DNA from: Actinomycetota bacterium
GTDB lineage: Bacteria; Actinomycetota; Thermoleophilia; UBA2241
Direction of reading: 5' to 3'
NCBI GenBank assembly: GCA_026392265.1
Contig: JAPLCL010000191.1
Span: 1 to 8,321 of the forward strand
DNA length: 8,321 bases
Positions 6,027 to 8,321 of this stretch are shown piece by piece. Made by a program: the position numbers and the translations under genes. The notes under the pieces are model-generated. The model saw nothing but the letters and a program-made list of their open reading frames with translations. It searched no databases and had not been told where the DNA came from. Within the stretch, counting starts at the first letter, position 1; each line of letters starts with the position of its first letter.

Positions 6027-7349
6027 ATGGATCCCACCCCACACGCACGCCAACCCTACACGGTGTACCGCAGCGAAGAAGGCGCGGTGGCTGAGGCTAC
6101 TCCTCCGCCGCGCCCACCGGTACCCCCGCTTTCGGGTAGCGGACGTCCGCCACGCCGCGGACGCCGCAGGCGGCGCGGAGGTCTCCTCCTTGTCGTCATC
6201 GTGCTCGTCGTCCTGGCCGTTCTCGCCGCAGTGGTTGTGGCGACCTTGCGTCCGTTCGGTGGTGGCACCGATGCAACGGCGAGCACGGCGGCTCCGCAGC
6301 CGACGGCGAAGCCAGCCACGGGCCAGCCCACCCAGACCGCCACGCCCACGTCCAAGCCGACCCCCTCGCCGACGCCCACTGCCGCGGCCGGACCGGCACC
6401 CGTCACGGTCACCGCCGGCGGCGACGTGATCGGCGGCTTCGGGGTCAGCGGCGTCGTGGGCAGCATGGGCAGCGGCCTCTTTCGCAGCATCGCCCCGTTC
6501 TTCAAGGCGAGCGACTTCGGCTTCGTGAATCTCGAGTCGCCGCTCACCTACAGTGGCGACCCGCAAGGCTGGAAGGACGTCGTCATCAAGGGCAACCCGG
6601 CGCTGGCGACGGCCATGGCCAAGAGCGGCATCAACGTCGTCACGATGGCCAACAACCACGCCGGCGACATGGGCGACAGCGGCCTTCTGGACAGCTTCAA
6701 GTACTGCGAGAAGGCCGGCATCACCGTGGTGGGCGCCGGCAAGAACCTGAAGGCGGCGCAGGCCGGCGCCGTGCTCAAGACCGACGGCGCCAAGACGGCG
6801 TTTCTCGGCTTCAGCGACGTGCTCCCTGTCGGCTACCCGGCCACGTCGAGCAGCCCCGGCACGTCCCCGGGACGCGCCAACATCAACGCCGTCAAGAACG
6901 CCATCCGCGCCGTCGCCAAGAAGTCCGACTACGTGTTCGTGGGCTGGCACTGGAACTTCGAGTACAAGTGCGCGCCCAGCTACCTTGAGTCCAGTGAAGG
7001 CAAGGCGGCCGTCGACGCCGGCGCCGACATCGTCTTCGCGCACCACCCGCACCTGCTCGACGGGGTGCAGGCCTACCACGGCGGCCTCATCTTCTACAGC
7101 CTCGGCAACCTCGTGTTCAGCGGGTTCTCCGGCGAGACCGCGCAGACGGTGCTCGTGAAGGCCGACGTCACACCCCACGCCATCGACGCCAAACTGATCC
7201 CGGTCATCACCAGCGGCTCCGGTGTGCCCAGCGTGGCCACGGGCTCCACCGGCCTCAGCATCCTGCAACGCGTGAAGAGCATGTCCGCCGCCCTCGGCAC
7301 CACGGTGACGATCAAGGACAACCGCGGCTACGTACACGTCAAGCGCTGA
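6027..7349 (+). CDS. CapA family protein (metallophosphatase fold), membrane-anchored
   Basis: Predicted surface protein of 440 residues related to CapA/PgsA, the family named for capsular poly-gamma-glutamate synthesis. Its members share a calcineurin-like metallophosphatase fold; the actual substrate here is unknown. Order: Pro-rich cytoplasmic start; Arg cluster (43-50); membrane segment (about 52-74); Pro/Thr-rich stalk (about 81-120); CapA domain (about 125-395). Conserved blocks are all present: GGDVI (131-135), NLESPLT (168-174), ANNHAGDMG (208-216), GWHWNFEY (306-313), AHHPHLL (338-344) and YSLGNLVFS (357-365), so the metal site looks intact. No pgsB or pgsC gene adjoins it, so polyglutamate synthesis is not implied. 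The ATG at 6027 has no Shine-Dalgarno. A GTG at 6087, preceded by AGAAGG with short spacing, is an alternative start that removes 20 polar residues. Its stop overlaps the lgt start by one base. Confidence 0.9.
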   Translation: MDPTPHARQPYTVYRSEEGAVAEATPPPRPPVPPLSGSGRPPRRGRRRRRGGLLLVVIVLVVLAVLAAVVVATLRPFGGGTDATASTAAPQPTAKPATGQPTQTATPTSKPTPSPTPTAAAGPAPVTVTAGGDVIGGFGVSGVVGSMGSGLFRSIAPFFKASDFGFVNLESPLTYSGDPQGWKDVVIKGNPALATAMAKSGINVVTMANNHAGDMGDSGLLDSFKYCEKAGITVVGAGKNLKAAQAGAVLKTDGAKTAFLGFSDVLPVGYPATSSSPGTSPGRANINAVKNAIRAVAKKSDYVFVGWHWNFEYKCAPSYLESSEGKAAVDAGADIVFAHHPHLLDGVQAYHGGLIFYSLGNLVFSGFSGETAQTVLVKADVTPHAIDAKLIPVITSGSGVPSVATGSTGLSILQRVKSMSAALGTTVTIKDNRGYVHVKR

Positions 7350-8158
7350 TGCGCCCGGTCCTCTTCCAGATCGGCGATTTCAAGCTCTACAGCTTCGGCC
7401 TCATGGCCGCCTTGGCGCTCATCGTGCCGGGCCTCACGATCGTGCGGCCGCTCATCAAGCGCCGCGGCGTGAGCGCCGACTTCGCTTACGAGATCATCGT
7501 GGCCGCCGGCGTCGGCGGCTTCATCGGGGCGCGTATCTACTACCTCGTCGAGAACTATGCCGCGGTCAAAGCCGACTTCTGGGGCGTCGCCTTCGGCGGC
7601 ATCGGCTTCGTTTGGTACGGCGGCCTCATCGGCGGCTTTCTGGGCGTGGTGCTCTGGACGCTTTCGCGCCGCATCCCGCTCGACATCATCGCCAACGCCA
7701 CGGCGCCGGCGGTCGCCATGGGCTACGCCATCGGGCGCATCGGCTGCCAGCTCGCCGGCGACGGCGACTACGGCAGGCCGTCCGGCCTCCCGTGGGCCAT
7801 GGGCTACCCCAAGGGCACCGTGCCCACGCCGCCCGGCGTCAAGGTCCATCCCACGCCGATCTACGAGATCATCATCATGGCCTTCGTCGTCTGGATCTTG
7901 TGGCGTCTGGCCACGCGCTACGACAAGTCCGGCTGGTGGACCTTCGGCTGGTTCCTGATCCTCTCGGCGGTCGAGCGCTTCGCCGTCGAGTTCGTGCGCC
8001 GCAATCCGGTCTGGCTCGCGGGACTCACGCAGCCGCAGTGGATGGCCATCGTGAGCGCCCTGATCGGCATCGTTCTGGTGCTGGTGTTCGGCAAGCGGCC
8101 GGCCGTGCGCGTGTCGACCGGACGGCAGAGCGCTCGGCGCGCCGCTACAACTCGCTGA
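7349..8158 (+). CDS. lgt: Prolipoprotein diacylglyceryl transferase (variant active-site motifs)
   Basis: Membrane enzyme that transfers a diacylglyceryl group from phosphatidylglycerol to the lipobox Cys of prelipoproteins, the first step of lipoprotein maturation. The 269 residues fit the family length, with about seven membrane segments (near 13-33, 45-67, 86-107, 113-134, 171-187, 196-212, 229-248). Family blocks: GARIYYLV (60-67), FVWYGGLIGG (87-96), GRIGCQLAGDGDYG (129-142), HPTPIYE (167-173) and ERFAVEFVRR (209-218). Arg130 and Arg210 align with the essential Arg143 and Arg239 of E. coli as I recall them. The E. coli His103 position is Tyr90 and Asn146 is Cys133; this GDGDYG subtype also occurs in other phyla. 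The start codon shares a base with the CapA stop (TGATG), so translation is coupled. The last 20 residues are Arg-rich and unconserved, and the end overlaps a convergent gene fragment by 14 bp. Confidence 0.93.
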   Translation: MRPVLFQIGDFKLYSFGLMAALALIVPGLTIVRPLIKRRGVSADFAYEIIVAAGVGGFIGARIYYLVENYAAVKADFWGVAFGGIGFVWYGGLIGGFLGVVLWTLSRRIPLDIIANATAPAVAMGYAIGRIGCQLAGDGDYGRPSGLPWAMGYPKGTVPTPPGVKVHPTPIYEIIIMAFVVWILWRLATRYDKSGWWTFGWFLILSAVERFAVEFVRRNPVWLAGLTQPQWMAIVSALIGIVLVLVFGKRPAVRVSTGRQSARRAATTR

Positions 8159-8321
8159 GCGGCAGCCGGGCGGTCTCACCGCGATGCAAGGCTGCCTTGA
8201 GCAGCTCACCGATCACTGCAGTCTCGAGAATCGCACCGGCCATGGGACCAGCAGCGGCATGCGAGGCATCGCGTTGGCCCACGAGGTGACACAGCGTGCC
8301 GGGGTCGGTGAACCTGGTAGC
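8145..8321 (-). CDS. C-terminal fragment of a DUF4143-type ATP-binding protein, apparently truncated (partial)
   Basis: Reading the minus strand from the right edge, one frame is open for 58 codons to a TAG at 8147-8145. The residues include FTDPGTLCHLVG and, about 20 residues later, MAGAILETAVIGELLKAAL. This matches the pattern of the ATP-binding/DUF4143 family: FxDTGLLCxLLG followed by GxxxExxVxxEllK. In that family the chain normally continues for roughly 100 residues through a strand-rich, nuclease-like region with an EVD motif. Here it stops about 13 residues after the ELLK helix, so the C-terminus is missing; beyond the stop is only the antisense of lgt. It may be a decayed gene remnant. 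Third codon positions are less GC-rich than in the neighbours. The N-terminal AAA domain would lie outside the window. Members are often loosely described as AAA ATPases of unknown role. Confidence 0.6.
   Translation of the reverse strand, partial: ATRFTDPGTLCHLVGQRDASHAAAGPMAGAILETAVIGELLKAALHRGETARLPLSEL

Noticed and set aside
6267..6386. The Pro/Thr repeat-like DNA in the CapA gene as a possible tandem repeat locus
   Set aside because: The codons are irregular and no DNA unit repeats; it is an ordinary extracellular stalk.
4704..7337. An 877-codon open frame on the minus strand crossing the whole antisense of the CapA gene
   Set aside because: Only the part from the ATG at 5954 looks like a real protein (membrane anchor, HExxH domain). 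The rest is a low-complexity Arg/Gly/His/Val translation opposite a clear CapA gene, a normal effect of high-GC codon use.
7328..8209. A 293-codon minus-strand open frame opposite lgt
   Set aside because: Composition is of shadow type (Asp, Arg, His, Ala repeats) and lgt on the plus strand has every family block. The DUF4143-like fragment in this area is in a different frame.

Overview
This is a high-GC window with strong G/C preference at third codon positions. It looks like chromosomal DNA from a high-GC bacterium, most plausibly a member or deep relative of the Actinomycetota; Chloroflexota is not excluded. The main reason is the pairing of a membrane-anchored LolA-like protein with an ABC-2 exporter, as I recall from actinobacterial genomes. 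Starts without Shine-Dalgarno sequences but with -10-like hexamers just upstream (possible leaderless mRNAs) fit the same picture. This placement is inferred from gene content only.

Layout. Positions 3-95 hold what may be the 3' end of a plus-strand gene. Then a five-gene block on the minus strand, read from 5954 down to 175: a membrane-anchored HExxH metalloprotease-like protein (5954-4704), a membrane-anchored LolA-like protein (4639-3278), an ABC-2 ATPase (3276-2215), its permease (2218-1343) and a zinc-type alcohol dehydrogenase (1293-175). The three middle genes are tightly coupled, with a 1-nt gap and then an ATGA overlap. The outer junctions are 64 and 49 nt with no convincing terminator, so a single transcript is possible. 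A weak stem-loop follows the dehydrogenase.

Divergently, starting 72 bp from the protease gene, two plus-strand genes overlap by one base (TGATG): a CapA-type metallophosphatase-fold protein with a membrane anchor and a Pro/Thr stalk (6027-7349), and a prolipoprotein diacylglyceryl transferase, Lgt (7349-8158). The right edge holds the 3' end of a minus-strand DUF4143-type ATPase gene that appears to lack the usual C-terminal region and overlaps the end of lgt by 14 bp.

Six of the seven complete genes have, or are predicted to have, membrane segments, so the theme is the cell envelope: a possible export or sorting unit (LolA-like protein plus ABC-2 transporter, perhaps with the surface protease) facing an envelope-synthesis pair (CapA-like and Lgt). 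The dehydrogenase is the metabolic outlier. I see no RNA gene, CRISPR array, insertion sequence or phage gene. The least described item is the protease/LolA-like/ABC-2 cluster; its function is not known to me and the linkage is an inference from gene order.
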